A stretch of DNA of 64,000 nucleotides. It comes from Candidatus Aphodovivens excrementavium (GTDB taxonomy: Bacteria; Actinomycetota; Coriobacteriia; Coriobacteriales; Eggerthellaceae). This document shows positions 62,715 to 64,000 of this stretch, in pieces. Made by a program: the position numbers and the translations under genes. The stretch covers positions 16,473-80,472 of the forward strand of contig DVKR01000034.1 in the NCBI GenBank assembly GCA_018715935.1, written 5' to 3'. The stretch's first letter is position 1. The number at the start of each line of letters is the position of its first letter. The notes beneath the pieces were generated by a model that worked only from the letters and a program-made list of their open reading frames with translations, was not told the DNA's origin and ran no database searches.

Positions 62715-63158
62715 ATGCGCATAACGGTTGGTTTAAAACAGTTAGATAAAGAACTTCCTGTTCCGCAAAATGCGTATGAGGGCGATGCGGCCGTTGACCT
62801 TCGCTCAACAGAGGATGTCTCTCTTGCCCCTGGACAGCGAGCATTAGTATCAACCGGCATCGCTATAGAGCTTCCGAGCACTTGTGCTGCGCTCGTAGTT
62901 CCGCGCAGCGGGTTGGCCATCAAGCACGGCATCTCGGTGGTTAACGCTCCTGGCCTTATCGACAGCAACTACCGAGGCGAAATCAAGGTGATTCTTCTCA
63001 ATACCGATCTGAAGGAGCCTTTCGAAGTCAAGAGGGGAGACCGAATTGCGCAACTTATGATCGTGTCGGTAGAACAACCCCAGTTTGAGCTTAAAGAAGA
63101 GCTCTCTGACACAAGTCGCGGTTCGGGCGGGTTCGGCAGCAGCGGGATCTCTCAATAA
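62715..63158 (+). CDS. dut: Deoxyuridine 5'-triphosphate nucleotidohydrolase (dUTPase)
   Basis: A 147-residue trimeric dUTPase that removes dUTP and supplies dUMP. All five motifs are present: AAVDLRS, PRSGLAIKHG, GLIDSNYRGE, GDRIAQLM and the C-terminal RGSGGFGSSG. It starts one base after the nrdR stop and probably shares its transcript. Confidence 0.97.
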   Translation: MRITVGLKQLDKELPVPQNAYEGDAAVDLRSTEDVSLAPGQRALVSTGIAIELPSTCAALVVPRSGLAIKHGISVVNAPGLIDSNYRGEIKVILLNTDLKEPFEVKRGDRIAQLMIVSVEQPQFELKEELSDTSRGSGGFGSSGISQ

Positions 63159-63173
63159 CCTCTTATATATTCA

Positions 63174-63190
63174 ATTAGAGTAACTCTAAT
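63174..63190. promoter_or_regulatory. 17-base palindrome overlapping the merR start, autoregulatory operator candidate
   Basis: ATTAGAGT-A-ACTCTAAT is a perfect inverted repeat 15 bases after dut. Its core is the same as at 27859-27875. It includes the first two bases of the annotated merR ATG (63189). A -10-like TATATT lies just before it (near 63166). Confidence 0.65.
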
Positions 63191-63599
63191 GGTTAATGAC
63201 GAGCACAAAGCAACTGGCAAGGATTCAAACGATACGATGTTTGGCATTCAGGAGGTTTCAGAAATAACGGGAATTTCGGCATTCACTATTCGATACTATG
63301 ACAAATGCGGATTCTTTCCCAACCTGAAACGAGGAAAACGCGGAGTAAGAAGTTTCTCGCAATCAGATATTCAACAGCTAACACTCGTCGATTCGCTTCG
63401 CAAAAGCGGCTTGTCAATTGAAGGTATTGGCTACTATGTGCGTTTATGCAATAAAGGCGATGAAACCCGACCTGACCGTCTCGCAATTCTTCAGACCCAA
63501 ACAACGGCACTTGAGTACCAAATCGCTGAAGCTGAAAACTCGTTAGCTTTTCTGAGATCTGCGCAGAATCAATTAAAGGAGAAGTCAGGGAGCGCTTGA
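63189..63599 (+). CDS. MerR-family transcriptional regulator
   Basis: A 136-residue regulator. The helix-turn-helix is FGIQEVSEITGISAFTIRYYD with CGFFPNLKRGKRGVRSFSQSD, then a helical dimer region (LCNKGDETRPDRLAIL and the coiled coil LEYQIAEAENSLAFL). The C-GD-T-RLAIL pattern resembles the AdhR/YyaN-type branch, which senses electrophiles. The ATG at 63189 overlaps the palindrome and has no ribosome site; ATG 63237, 16 codons on, starts right at the domain (FGIQEV) and may be the true start. The ligand is unknown. Confidence 0.85.
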   Translation: MVNDEHKATGKDSNDTMFGIQEVSEITGISAFTIRYYDKCGFFPNLKRGKRGVRSFSQSDIQQLTLVDSLRKSGLSIEGIGYYVRLCNKGDETRPDRLAILQTQTTALEYQIAEAENSLAFLRSAQNQLKEKSGSA

Positions 63600-64000
63600 A
63601 TTATCGCCTGGATGTCCTTTGTAGATGCGTCAAAAGTGCGCATTTCCATGAGTATTTACTCATTGGAGCCTAAGATAGGGTCTTAGAACGGCTCTCAGAG
63701 CCTCGTTTATAAAAAGCCAGGTCAGAAGCGTGAAAATCCGTCGTTTATGCACCGCGGCATTTTAGGAGCAACTTTTGCGGTTCAGACATATAAATTCAGG
63801 TGCAGAATAAAGTATCGTGCCATTCAGCAGAGCGTGTCTAGTTTAAATGAATCCGGTTTTGGATCCATAGAGGTGATAGCGGATTCGTAGAGGTGATTCA
63901 TAGAGGCAACTTTCGCAAATATAGATGTAAGAGTAATGTATTGATAATATATGTTATGTAAAGTTGCACTAAAGACACAAAACGAGAGAGAAACTCCCTG
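63600..64000. other. AT-rich region without recognised gene
   Basis: The last 400 bases have no coding signal that I can recognise and are clearly richer in A and T than the rest. They hold three copies of GATYCRTAGAGGYRA: 63862-63876, 63882-63896 and 63895-63909. Successive copies start 20 and 13 bases apart. The window stops before any further gene can be seen. Confidence 0.6.
63862..63909 (+). repeat. Three short direct repeats GATYCRTAGAGGYRA
   Basis: Copies start at 63862 (gatccatagaggtga), 63882 (gattcgtagaggtga) and 63895 (gattcatagaggcaa). They vary at four of 15 positions. The spacing is uneven (20 then 13 bases), so this is not a CRISPR array. Confidence 0.6.

Noticed and set aside
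63862..63909. CRISPR-like array
   Set aside because: Repeats are 15 bases, only three, unevenly spaced and variable; no cas genes in the window.

Overview
The window is a dense, mostly co-oriented stretch of bacterial chromosome with mid-50s percent GC by eye. It holds about 58 protein genes, short spacers, and no tRNA, rRNA, IS element, prophage or CRISPR array that I can see. The gene set points to an anaerobic actinobacterium of class Coriobacteriia, probably Eggerthellaceae. It has an actinobacterial-type integration host factor (mIHF) and a lexA / small membrane protein / nrdR block as in Mycobacterium and Corynebacterium. Elsewhere its gene order is Firmicutes-like (lepA-hemW-hrcA-dnaJ-rsmE-mtaB-phoH-ybeY-dgkA-era-recO; dapA-rnj-ftsK-rodZ-pgsA-cinA-recA-recX-rny-spoVS-miaB). 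The family placement is inference.

Layout. 1-5.3 kb: selenium genes (selB and selA leftward; a NifS-like desulfurase, yedF and a DUF3343 gene rightward; selD leftward). selD is itself a selenoprotein gene with an in-frame TGA. 5.4-15.7 kb: the complete pyrimidine operon pyrR-B-C-carA-carB-K-D-F behind a PyrR-type attenuator. 15.8-18.4 kb: mihF, gmk, rpoZ, thiI. 18.6-22.6 kb: comEA, comEC, holA. 22.8-23.3 kb: rpsT, leftward, with an unusually long tail. 23.7-38.1 kb: lepA to recO, with a CIRCE operator before hrcA and no grpE or dnaK between hrcA and dnaJ. 38.3-41 kb: rpsO, pnp. 41.2-51.9 kb: dapB, dapA, RNase J, ftsK, rodZ-like, yajQ-like, rimO and a pgsA-cinA fusion. 52.1-61 kb: recA, recX, rny, a Bergerat-fold ATPase gene, spoVS, miaB, miaA, hflX. 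61-63.6 kb: lexA, a divergent SOS-type small membrane protein gene, nrdR, dut and a MerR-family regulator. 63.6-64 kb: AT-rich, no gene recognised, with short repeats.

How the genes work together. SelD makes selenophosphate, SelA uses it to charge tRNA-Sec, and SelB delivers that tRNA to UGA codons, including the one in selD. The pyr operon makes UMP from bicarbonate and glutamine under uridine-nucleotide feedback through PyrR. RNA turnover (pnp, RNase J, RNase Y, ybeY), RNA and ribosomal protein modification (mtaB, rimO, miaB, miaA, dusB, thiI, rsmE) and DNA uptake and repair (comEA, comEC, recO, recA, recX, lexA) are concentrated here.

The least-described items are the SOS-controlled tail-anchored protein beside lexA, the Bergerat ATPase in the place where Bacillus has ymdB, the pgsA-cinA fusion, and a shared 17-base palindrome at the merR start and upstream of hrcA.
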